NCBI GenBank assembly: GCA_003229095.1
Contig: QIHS01000223.1
Coordinates: 1-5,489 of the forward strand
Length of the DNA stretch: 5,489 nt
From: Woeseia sp.
Lineage (GTDB): Bacteria > Pseudomonadota > Gammaproteobacteria > Steroidobacterales > Woeseiaceae
Reading direction: 5' to 3'
A program made the position numbers and the translations under genes. Below the pieces are notes generated by a model that was given only the letters and a program-made list of their open reading frames with translations, was not told where the DNA came from and searched no databases. This document shows positions 1-5,489 of the stretch, in pieces; position 1 is the first letter of the stretch; the number at the start of each line of letters is the position of its first letter.

Positions 1-582
1 TGGTGCTTCCGCGGGCGTCGTCGTGACGATCAACTTGCAGCGCTGCATGACGTCAACCACTTCGGTTGTGGTCGATACATTGAAGCCGGATATATGCATA
101 TCGCGCGCACAGGCTTCGAATTTAGCCTCGTCCCTGCCCCACAAAAGCACGTCGCGACATTTCGTAACCGGCGCGAGATACTCGAGCTGCAGCCTCGCTT
201 GCGTACCGGTGCCGACGATACCAATACAGTCGACTTTCGAGGGGGCGAGATATTTTGCGGCAATCGCGCCTGCTATAGCTGTGCGAATATCAGTCAGGCA
301 GCCCTCATCCAGCAGTGCAGCAACCGGCTCGCCCGTTTGCTGGCTGAACATCAGCATCATTCCATTGCTCGAGGGCAACCCGCTGATGACGTAGTAGTCA
401 TCTCCCTGCAAATAGCCGTACTTGATGTGCACATCGCCGGGCGGGTTCTGCAGTATCAACTCCCCAACGGGCGGTACGACGGCGTTGCCCTCACTATAGG
501 CCACAAAACCGTGTTCGATTTCCGCCATCAGATCAACATCTGGCAAAGCGGCTTTAACTTGTTCGAGACGCAGAATTTTCAT
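1..582 (-). CDS. Ornithine cyclodeaminase / mu-crystallin family protein (3' end cut off by window)
   Basis: Members of this family are NAD(P)-dependent enzymes that act on amino or imino acids: ornithine cyclodeaminase, alanine dehydrogenase, ketimine reductase, and EutC or SbnB-type proteins. The first 194 residues are visible, starting MKILRLEQVK; the frame is open to the window edge, so roughly the last 40% is missing. The family-typical segment LTDIRTAIAGAIAAKYLA lies at about residues 96-113, and a Rossmann dinucleotide-binding loop GIVGTGTQ at 121-128, followed by the LWGR strand at 147-150. The ATG overlaps the stop of the upstream aminotransferase gene (TGATG, 580-584), so the two are probably translationally coupled and act in one pathway. 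No separate Shine-Dalgarno sequence is obvious. Family assignment is firm. The substrate cannot be told from the sequence, so 'ornithine cyclodeaminase' should not be read as a proven activity. Confidence 0.9.
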   Translation of the reverse strand, partial: MKILRLEQVKAALPDVDLMAEIEHGFVAYSEGNAVVPPVGELILQNPPGDVHIKYGYLQGDDYYVISGLPSSNGMMLMFSQQTGEPVAALLDEGCLTDIRTAIAGAIAAKYLAPSKVDCIGIVGTGTQARLQLEYLAPVTKCRDVLLWGRDEAKFEACARDMHISGFNVSTTTEVVDVMQRCKLIVTTTPAEAP

Positions 583-1703
583 CAGCTGAGCGTTTTGAAC
601 GTGCTTTCTATTCTGGAGAAAGCATCCTCCAGAACTGCCTTGTCCTGGCCAAACGCAATGCGCAGATGATGATCCATACCAAACGAGTCACCTGCACCAA
701 CAAATACGCTGGCATCACGACAAAGTTTTTCCATCAACTCGGTAGAGTTAATGTCCATGTGATAACGAACAAACGACACTGCCGATGCTTGCGGCGGCGT
801 GAAGCTGAACATACCCTCCTGCCGATTTATCCAGGCTTCGAGTATCGGGAAGCCGTTACGGATATAGTCGCGTGTCCGTTTCACCAGTCGTGGCCGTACC
901 TCAGGCGACAGTGCATAGGTGGCGAGTAAATCACCAAACATGCTCGCCGTTATTGTCGTGTACTCATGCCGCCGCCAGATGTCGTCAACCATGTCCGGCG
1001 GACCAACCACCCAACCAACACGCAAACCCGGCAGACCATATGCCTTGCTCATACTGCCAACGGCAAGCACCTTGTCGTAACGACCGAAGAACGATTGCGT
1101 TTCCTCCTCCTGCAGTCGTTCGGCACCGCGATAAACTTCGTCTGCAAGAATCCATGCACCGACACGATCCGCGGCATTGACGATCGCATCCATTTCTTCC
1201 CCTGTCATGATGTAGCCGGTCGGGTTGTTTGGATTAACCACAGCAATAACACGAGTCTTGGGCATTAACCGGGCATTGAGATCATCGACGTCGAGTGCCC
1301 ATCCGGAATCCGCCTGCAAGCGGAATGCATTCACTTTGTGATCGTTGTTCAGCGCAATACCCCAGACCTGCTTATAGGTCGGGATTTGCGTGAGCAATTC
1401 ATCGCCTGGTCTCATCAGCGTCTGCATGATGATGTTGTTCGCTTCAGCCGCGCCTACAGTGACGAGAACATTTTCCACTTTCGCGCCGTCATACAGGCGC
1501 GCAATATTCTCACGAAGCTGAGGGTTGCCGTTGACGTGCGGATAGTTGATTTCAGTAGCCAGCATCTCCGCCAACTTGTGCTTGTCCTCACCGAGCAATT
1601 CATCCAGGCGCATTGGGTGCACGCCACTCTCGGTCAGGTTGATATCAACCTTTTGCTCCCACAGGGATTGTGTGTATTCGAGATCAAATGCCGTAAACGT
1701 CAT
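582..1703 (-). CDS. PLP-dependent aminotransferase, class I/II (fold type I)
   Basis: The product is a 373-residue cytosolic enzyme, somewhat shorter than typical aspartate aminotransferases (about 400). All fold-type I landmarks are visible: NPNNPTG at residues 157-163, the PLP-pyridine aspartate in DEVYRG (D188), the Schiff-base lysine in SMSKAYGLPGLR (K220) with R228 after it, and a C-terminal carboxylate-binding arginine in LRIAFG (R348). The N-terminal INLTESGVHP (21-30) resembles, from memory, the subgroup that includes capreomycidine synthase-like enzymes; this similarity is weak evidence for function. The ATG at 1703 is preceded by AGGA (1712-1715) with an 8-nt spacer, which supports this start. 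The gene is first in a minus-strand operon and overlaps the cyclodeaminase-family gene by one base. The pair suggests transamination coupled to imine or cyclic amino-acid chemistry, which is inference. The enzyme appears intact and active. Confidence 0.93.
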   Translation of the reverse strand: MTFTAFDLEYTQSLWEQKVDINLTESGVHPMRLDELLGEDKHKLAEMLATEINYPHVNGNPQLRENIARLYDGAKVENVLVTVGAAEANNIIMQTLMRPGDELLTQIPTYKQVWGIALNNDHKVNAFRLQADSGWALDVDDLNARLMPKTRVIAVVNPNNPTGYIMTGEEMDAIVNAADRVGAWILADEVYRGAERLQEEETQSFFGRYDKVLAVGSMSKAYGLPGLRVGWVVGPPDMVDDIWRRHEYTTITASMFGDLLATYALSPEVRPRLVKRTRDYIRNGFPILEAWINRQEGMFSFTPPQASAVSFVRYHMDINSTELMEKLCRDASVFVGAGDSFGMDHHLRIAFGQDKAVLEDAFSRIESTFKTLS

Positions 1704-1803
1704 GAGGAGAATCCTGCTTAAGTTGCAATCGCGATAGAATTGACGATGCCATTGGCGGATAATAGCAAGCAGTCAACTCCACAACTGAAAAACGAGACAA
1801 TCG
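1704..1803. promoter_or_regulatory. Divergent intergenic region between aminotransferase and DUF6524-like gene
   Basis: This 100-bp gap must hold the promoters for the minus-strand operon and probably for the plus-strand membrane protein gene. I see no convincing -35/-10 pair on either strand: TTGACG (1740-1745) is followed by GATAAT (1758-1763) at only 12 bp, and on the minus strand TATTAT lacks a good -35 partner. A perfect 8-bp palindrome ATCGCGAT sits at 1728-1735 and could be part of an operator, but it is short enough to be chance. The AGGA at 1712-1715 is the ribosome binding site of the minus-strand gene. Confidence 0.4.
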
Positions 1804-2262
1804 ATGGCGAGAAGACCTGAAAGGGGCCGAGGCGGCCGGGCATCACGGGAGTTCAATTTCCTTAGCCTATTGTGGCGATTTGTGTCGTCAACCGTGTTGG
1901 TCATCGCCACCTACAACCCCACGCAATATTCGTTCTGGGCATGGGTGGTTGCGGCGCGCGCCACCGGTGTCCTCGGACCAGCCCATTTTGTGGTCGGCAT
2001 CGTCCTGCTGATTGGCTGGGTTATCCTGCTGGCCGCCACACAACGATCGCTTGGCTTCCTCGGCTTGTTGCTGGGCGGCTCATTACTCGGCGGCGTGGTA
2101 TGGCTGCTGGTTGATATCGGCTGGCTTAATGTCAGCACCCTGTCTTCCGCCACCTGGGTCGGGCTGGTTTGTGTATCTGCGCTGCTGGCCGTGGGCTTAA
2201 GCTGGTCGCACGTTTGGAGAAGACTGACGGGCCAGTTCGAAGTGGACGATGGCGACGATTAA
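1804..2262 (+). CDS. Small four-helix inner-membrane protein, DUF6524-like
   Basis: The product is a 152-residue predicted inner-membrane protein. The N-terminus is strongly basic (six arginines in the first 15 residues), followed by hydrophobic segments at about residues 18-36, 60-78, 84-104 and 115-134, then RR at 139-140 and an acidic tail ending DDGDD. An even number of helices with basic residues on both flanks predicts both ends in the cytoplasm. The motif TYNPTQYSFW (36-45) and the GWVILLAATQRSLG segment (71-84) match what I remember of the DUF6524 family, which has no known function. The ATG at 1804 has only a weak GAG (1794-1796) upstream. The gene stands alone, divergent from the aminotransferase operon. 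The coding call is firm and the family name is from memory. Confidence 0.82.
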   Translation: MARRPERGRGGRASREFNFLSLLWRFVSSTVLVIATYNPTQYSFWAWVVAARATGVLGPAHFVVGIVLLIGWVILLAATQRSLGFLGLLLGGSLLGGVVWLLVDIGWLNVSTLSSATWVGLVCVSALLAVGLSWSHVWRRLTGQFEVDDGDD

Positions 2263-2598
2263 GAAATCGACTCTTGTCCTCGCCGCAATCGCGCTATCGG
2301 CTTGTATGCCATTTTTCTGCCCGAGTTCGGGCGCCAATACTTCTGTCGAGTTGCAAAACGCAACTACCGATAAATATAGCGCGGGGTAACGATGGTAAAT
2401 CGAGGTGAACGCGACCCACCCACCAGTGTGTCCAATCATGGTTTCACCGTTGACCTTAGCGACATGCAGACCCATTGCGTAGTTCACCTCGAGCGGCCCG
2501 TCGTCAATGCCGTTGCTAAGCCTGGCGAACGCTTCGGCAGCGGACACTGCGCTGGACAATGTTAGAAAAGCGGCTATTGTGATTCGTGTATGCAACAT
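2197..2598 (-). pseudogene. Internally deleted serine beta-lactamase-like hydrolase remnant
   Basis: This frame encodes 133 residues from the ATG at 2598, which has AAGAGG upstream with a spacer of about 10 nt. Residues 1-22 form a good Sec signal peptide (positive R5, hydrophobic core, VSAA cleavage region). Directly after it comes sequence typical of the C-terminal part of PF00144 serine hydrolases: RLSNG (26-30), NYAMGLHVAKVNG, then the HTGGW box (57-61, the counterpart of KTG), an IYHRYP stretch and the SVVAFCNS strand (77-84). A normal family member has about 300 more residues between these parts, including the SxxK and YxN catalytic motifs, and both are absent. After about residue 95 family likeness fades, and the frame runs antisense into the 3' end of the membrane protein gene. 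I read this as the product of an internal deletion plus loss of the normal end. A functional mini-protein cannot be excluded but would lack hydrolase catalysis. Confidence 0.65.
2249..2392 (+). CDS. Possible 47-residue lipoprotein-like small ORF
   Basis: The ATG overlaps the last 14 bases of the DUF6524-like gene. The product starts MATIKKSTLVLAAIALSAC, with two lysines, a hydrophobic core and a lipobox LSAC ending at C19, then a 28-residue polar tail ending at TAA. This is the layout of a small lipoprotein (lysis or entericidin-like in size), and the overlap would allow coupling to the upstream gene. Against it, there is no good Shine-Dalgarno sequence and no family I recognise. The stretch also lies antisense to the degraded end of the hydrolase remnant, so the lipobox may be coincidental. 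It is listed as a weak candidate. Confidence 0.25.
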
Positions 2599-2629
2599 CT
2601 GTTGCGCGCCTCTTACCAAAGACATGACC

Positions 2630-3931
2630 ATGAAACGACTACTGCCAGCCACACTTGTCGCAATCAGCCTGATCGCGAGCGGTTGCATGCCAAACGAACC
2701 GGATAATGCTCAGGATGACACTTTACGAGTGTACTGCGGATCACTGATCGATGGCATATCACCCACACCTGCAAGCGGTCAGACCGTCGTCATCGTCGCC
2801 GGTCGAATCGCCGCGATTCGAGACGGCGCGCCGGAAGAGGGAGATTTTCTCGACCTGTCAGAACACACCTGTCTGCCTGGGCTCATCGACACGCATACAC
2901 ATATCGTTGACAACGCAGACGACACTGTCGATCTCAGCGTCTATTACACGCGGACGCCCGAAGAAGAACTGGCAATCTCCACCAATAATGCTGCAAAGAC
3001 TTTGGCGGCCGGATTTACCACGATCAGAAATGTCGGCGCCTATAACGGCTGGTCCGGGCGCGACGCCCGGGACGCGATCAACCGCGGTGATTTTCCCGGG
3101 CCACGCATGCAAACGGCAGGTTTCTACCTGACAATACCGGGCGGCGGTGGTGACCTGGTCATTCCGGGCATAGCGGAAAGCGAAATACCGGCAAGCATTC
3201 GCATGGGCGTCGCCAGCGGGCCGGATGAATTTCGCCAAAAGGCGCAGGAAGCAGTCGACGGTGGTGCTGATGTGCTGAAAGTCATCGCATCGGGCGCCGT
3301 ACTGGCTTTCGGTGGCGTACCAGGCGCACCCGAAATGACAGTGGAAGAAATTCGTGCTGTGGTTGAGGTTGCGCATGCCGCAGGCATCAAAGTCACTGCG
3401 CACGCACACGGTGCACAATCGATTAAAGACGCAATCAACGCCGGTGCGGACTCAATCGAACACGCATCATTGGCAGACGACGAAGCCATTGCGCTCGCCG
3501 CCAGGGAGCGCGTCGCATTCTCGATGGATGTATATAACGGCAGCTATATTGCGACCGTTGGCCGGGAGCAAGGCTGGCCGGAGGAGTTTTTGCGCAAGAA
3601 CGACGAAACCACCGAGGCGCAGCGACAGGTATTCAGCAAGGCGATCGCTGCCGGCGTGCCAATTATTTTCGGCACGGACGCCGCCGTCTACCCGCACGGC
3701 GATAACGCAAAGATGTTCGAGATCATGGTGGAACGCGGCATGGCGCCCATGGATGCCATCAAAGCCGCAACATCGGTGGCGGCAATCTACATCGGCTGGG
3801 ATGATGATGTTGGTGCGCTCGAGCCCGGACGTTTTGGCGACCTGATCGCGGTCCGCGGCGATCCGCTGGCTGACATCGGCATACTGCAAGACGTTGACGT
3901 CGTGATTAAGGGCGGTCAGCGGTTCAGGTGA
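2630..3931 (+). CDS. Lipoprotein metal-dependent amidohydrolase (imidazolonepropionase/Xaa-Pro dipeptidase-like)
   Basis: The product is a 433-residue amidohydrolase-superfamily enzyme, full length for the Sgx9260-type and prolidase-like group. A lipoprotein signal (MKRLLP, hydrophobic core, IASGC with C19; +2 residue M) predicts anchoring in the outer membrane facing the periplasm. Metal-site residues are all present: H89 and H91 in DTHTH, probable carboxylated K217 in DVLKVIASG, histidines 258/260 in TAHAHG, H278 in IEHAS and D350 in FGTDAA. The C-terminal ALEPGRFGDLIAVRGDPL closes the composite beta-sandwich with the N-terminal strands. Known relatives hydrolyse N-acyl-amino acids or proline, arginine and lysine dipeptides; the substrate here is not determined. 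An in-frame ATG six bases upstream (2624) is an alternative start. I prefer 2630 because AAAG (2618-2621) then sits 8 nt away, though this site is weak. An upstream in-frame extension to 2507 would bury the signal peptide and is rejected. The gene diverges from the hydrolase remnant with 31 bp between starts. Confidence 0.93.
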   Translation: MKRLLPATLVAISLIASGCMPNEPDNAQDDTLRVYCGSLIDGISPTPASGQTVVIVAGRIAAIRDGAPEEGDFLDLSEHTCLPGLIDTHTHIVDNADDTVDLSVYYTRTPEEELAISTNNAAKTLAAGFTTIRNVGAYNGWSGRDARDAINRGDFPGPRMQTAGFYLTIPGGGGDLVIPGIAESEIPASIRMGVASGPDEFRQKAQEAVDGGADVLKVIASGAVLAFGGVPGAPEMTVEEIRAVVEVAHAAGIKVTAHAHGAQSIKDAINAGADSIEHASLADDEAIALAARERVAFSMDVYNGSYIATVGREQGWPEEFLRKNDETTEAQRQVFSKAIAAGVPIIFGTDAAVYPHGDNAKMFEIMVERGMAPMDAIKAATSVAAIYIGWDDDVGALEPGRFGDLIAVRGDPLADIGILQDVDVVIKGGQRFR

Positions 3932-3974
3932 TCGCCAGATGACGGCCGGGCACGGTTTTCAACGAACATTCGGC

Positions 3975-4011
3975 GTTTCATATTCTGAGTAGTTGTTTTA
4001 TATTGTGAAAC
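3975..4011. repeat. Inverted repeat GTTTCA ... TGAAAC upstream of corrinoid gene
   Basis: Perfect 6-bp arms GTTTCA (3975-3980) and TGAAAC (4006-4011) flank an AT-rich 25-base spacer, with partial extension (TAT near the left arm, ATA near the right). It lies 89 bp before the corrinoid protein start and just upstream of the candidate promoter. It could be an operator half-site pair or a weak hairpin. There is no following T-run, so it does not look like an intrinsic terminator. Confidence 0.35.
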
Positions 4012-4020
4012 CCTGTCTGG

Positions 4021-4047
4021 TTGCGACCCGGCCCTATTCGCTAAAAT
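4021..4047 (+). promoter_or_regulatory. Weak sigma70-like promoter candidate for the corrinoid operon
   Basis: TTGCGA (4021-4026) and TAAAAT (4042-4047) are separated by 15 bp, shorter than the ideal 17. The -10 hexamer matches the consensus TATAAT at 5 of 6 positions. A start of transcription near 4054 would give a pyrimidine-rich leader of about 45 nt to the ATG at 4100. The rest of the 168-bp gap (3932-4099) shows no convincing terminator after the amidohydrolase gene and no cobalamin riboswitch; it is too short for one plus a promoter. Confidence 0.35.
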
Positions 4048-4099
4048 CCCCGTTCTTTCCGCCCGCCCGCCTGTCTTTCATCAGGAAACAACAAGCACC

Positions 4100-4795
4100 A
4101 TGTCAGAAGATCTCGAAGACGACATTGTCCTCAGCGACCTTGCCGACGATGAACTCGTCGAGCAAATGTTCGACGACCTGTACGATGGATTGGCCGACGA
4201 GGTACGTGAAGGAACAGAGATCCTGCTGGGTCGCGGCTGGGAACCCAAGAATGTACTCGACGACGCACTGGTCGGTGGCATGAACATCGTAGGCCAGGAC
4301 TTTCGCGACGGCATCCTGTTTGTGCCCGAAGTGCTGCTCGCAGCAAATTCGATGAAATCCGGCATGGCAATATTGCGCCCGCTACTCGCAGAAACCGGTG
4401 CAGAGCCGGTCGGCAAGATGGTCATCGGCACGGTCAAAGGCGATATACACGATATCGGCAAGAATCTCGTTGGTATGATGATGGAGGGCGCCGGTTTCGA
4501 GGTGATCGATCTTGGCATTAACACCGATGCTGATACTTATATTGCAGCATTGCACAAAGAGCGGCCCGATATCCTGGGAATGTCCGCACTACTGACGACA
4601 ACCATGCCGTATATGAAAGTCGTCATCGACACAATGAAAGAACAAGGCATTCGGGATGATTTTATTGTGATGGTTGGCGGTGCGCCGCTTAATGAAGAGT
4701 TCGGCAAGGTGATCGGTGCAGACGCCTATTGCCGGGACGCCGCCACCGCTGTTGAAGTCGCCAAGGACCTGGTTGCTCAGCGGCGTGCGTCGTAG
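4100..4795 (+). CDS. Methyltransferase-type corrinoid (cobalamin-binding) protein
   Basis: The 231-residue cytosolic protein carries a methyl group on cobalamin between a substrate methyltransferase and a methyl acceptor enzyme, as MtbC, MttC or MtgC do. After an acidic N-terminus, residues about 15-100 form the helical cap domain (B12-binding_2), including GMNIVGQDF and VPEVLLAANSMKSG. Residues about 105-231 form the Rossmann-like B12 domain. The signature is exact: DIHDIG at 115-120, with H117 the expected lower axial cobalt ligand, then 41 residues to SAL (162-164), then 28 residues to GG (193-194). The length fits free-standing corrinoid proteins. AGGA (4083-4086) precedes the ATG by 13 nt, a little long. 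It heads a plus-strand cluster with DUF1638 and PF13769 genes. Its partner methyltransferase is not in the window, so the methylated substrate (for example a methylamine or glycine betaine) is unknown. The gene ends in TAG, after which the same frame stays open. Confidence 0.95.
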   Translation: MSEDLEDDIVLSDLADDELVEQMFDDLYDGLADEVREGTEILLGRGWEPKNVLDDALVGGMNIVGQDFRDGILFVPEVLLAANSMKSGMAILRPLLAETGAEPVGKMVIGTVKGDIHDIGKNLVGMMMEGAGFEVIDLGINTDADTYIAALHKERPDILGMSALLTTTMPYMKVVIDTMKEQGIRDDFIVMVGGAPLNEEFGKVIGADAYCRDAATAVEVAKDLVAQRRAS

Positions 4796-5398
4796 CCGGC
4801 TGGTCCGGGTCTCATTGCCTGCGGTGCACTGGCAAAAGAGCTGGTCGAACTCCGTCGACGAAACCAGTGGGATCACATCCGGATTCAATGCCTGCCGGCG
4901 GAACTGCACAACCGACCGGAGAAAATTCCTGCGGCAGTTGAAAGTCTCATCACGCAAAATCGCGATGATTACGAAAACATTTTTGTCGCCTATGCAGACT
5001 GCGGCACAGGCGGACGATTGGACCGCGTGCTTGAAAAGTACAATGTGCAAAGAATTCCGGGCGCACACTGTTACGAGTTCTTCGCCGGCGCTGCCATATT
5101 CGAAAACCTGAGCGACGCCGAACCAGGCACGTTTTACCTGACGGACTTCCTCGCCAGACATTTCGACCGCCTGGTCGTCAAAGGTCTCGGACTGGATCGA
5201 CATCCGGAACTGAAGGGACAATATTTTGGCAACTACAAACGGCTGGTTTACCTGGCTCAATCAAGATCCGGGAACTTGTCCGAACTGGCCCGCCAACACA
5301 GTGATTTTCTTGGGCTTGAGTATGTGGAACACTTCACCGGCCTTTCGCCAGTTGAAAATATCGTAAAGGAGCATGTCGTCTCGTGGCAAAAAAACTAA
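4773..5398 (+). CDS. DUF1638 family protein with an apparent frameshift near its start
   Basis: The frame closing at TAA 5396 encodes a recognisable DUF1638 protein: LIACGALAKEL near the N-terminus, QCLPAELHNRPEKIP, AYADCGTGG, PGAHCYEFFAG, FLARHFDRLV and GNYKRLVYLAQ. The function is unknown; several conserved cysteines and histidines suggest metal or cofactor binding (inference). By memory the family often sits beside corrinoid proteins and methyltransferases, as here. The frame is open back to 4796, immediately after the corrinoid TAG, but has no ATG, GTG or TTG before TTG 5018, which would remove the conserved N-terminal third. In the adjacent frame, TTG 4773 has AAGGA (4763-4767) 5 nt upstream, or GTG 4785 could serve, giving MLSGVRRSRLVRV. 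Joining this to LIACGALAKEL needs a -1 shift (one missing base) around 4800-4813. The listed start assumes that shift. It may be a sequence error, a real mutation or recoding. Confidence 0.75.
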
Positions 5399-5489
5399 TC
5401 ACCATTTACTGGCGCGACATTCCTGCCCAGGTCGTCGGTCGTGCAGGACGAACTAATTCAAAAAAGGAACTCCACAGCCGTTTTGCCAA
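5383..5489 (+). CDS. 'Virulence factor' family small protein (PF13769-like), 5' end only
   Basis: A GTG at 5383 opens a frame that runs off the right edge after 35 full codons. It starts MAKKLITIYWRDIPAQVVG, and the YWRDIPAQV motif with the following basic AGR segment is characteristic, from memory, of the short PF13769 family. The 'virulence factor' name comes from an old screen and says little about function. A strong AAAGGAG (5365-5371) lies 11 nt upstream. The gene overlaps the end of DUF1638 by 16 bases in another frame, so the two are probably translationally coupled. Its place behind corrinoid and DUF1638 genes points to a role in the same one-carbon operon. Which residues matter cannot be judged from the fragment. 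Confidence 0.8.
   Translation, partial: MAKKLITIYWRDIPAQVVGRAGRTNSKKELHSRFA

Noticed and set aside
94..669. Plus-strand open frame of 191 codons
   Set aside because: It lies antisense to the ornithine cyclodeaminase-family gene, whose Rossmann loop and family motifs are clear on the minus strand. The plus-strand translation resembles nothing.
2507..2629. Extended N-terminus for the amidohydrolase from ATG 2507
   Set aside because: It would put 41 residues before a clear lipoprotein signal peptide and overlaps the start of the divergent remnant. The later ATG is more plausible.
2858..3489. Minus-strand open frames inside the amidohydrolase
   Set aside because: They are shadows of a plus-strand gene with all metal-binding residues in place. 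They have no motifs or ribosome binding sites of their own.
3932..4099. Cobalamin riboswitch or intrinsic terminator in the gap before the corrinoid gene
   Set aside because: The gap is 168 bp and shows no conserved B12-box-like element that I can recognise, and no GC-rich stem followed by a T-run. The only structure seen is the 6-bp inverted repeat.
4589..5260. Minus-strand open frame of 223 codons opposite the corrinoid/DUF1638 junction
   Set aside because: Both plus-strand frames on this stretch match known families. The minus translation shows no recognisable domain, and its length reflects codon bias opposite real genes.
1..5489. CRISPR array, tRNA/rRNA genes, insertion sequences or attachment sites
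   Set aside because: No regularly spaced direct repeats, transposase-like frames or structured RNA signatures were seen on either strand.

Overview
The window looks like chromosomal DNA of a Gram-negative proteobacterium, most likely a free-living (perhaps marine) gammaproteobacterium. This rests on lipoprotein and signal-peptide genes, moderately high GC, tight gene packing and the recognisable families. The taxonomic guess is inference; there is no rRNA, tRNA or mobile element to anchor it.

Left part (1-1703, minus strand): a two-gene operon. A fold-type I PLP aminotransferase (582-1703) is followed, with a TGATG stop/start overlap, by an ornithine cyclodeaminase/mu-crystallin family gene that runs off the left edge. 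Together they suggest amino-acid or imino-acid metabolism with an unassigned substrate. A 100-bp divergent intergenic region (1704-1803) separates them from a small four-helix membrane protein (1804-2262, DUF6524-like).

Middle (2197-3931): a minus-strand remnant of a serine beta-lactamase-like hydrolase keeps its signal peptide and its C-terminal HTG region, but the catalytic middle is missing. A 47-codon lipoprotein-like ORF lies antisense to its degraded end. Diverging from the remnant, 31 bp away, is a complete lipoprotein amidohydrolase (2630-3931) with all the expected metal-site residues.

Right part (3932-5489, plus strand): after a 168-bp gap containing an inverted repeat and a weak promoter candidate comes a methyltransferase-type corrinoid protein (4100-4795). 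It has an intact DxHxxG-41-SxL-28-GG cobalamin-binding signature. It is followed by a DUF1638 protein and the start of a small 'virulence factor' family protein (PF13769), packed with overlaps. This looks like the front of a corrinoid-dependent one-carbon (methyl transfer) operon, whose methyltransferases would lie outside the window.

The most notable irregularity is the start of DUF1638. Its homologous reading frame begins directly after the corrinoid gene's TAG, in the same frame and without a usable start codon. A well-placed TTG start with a Shine-Dalgarno sequence exists in the neighbouring frame. A one-base frameshift (mutation, sequence error or recoding) is therefore implied near 4800-4815.
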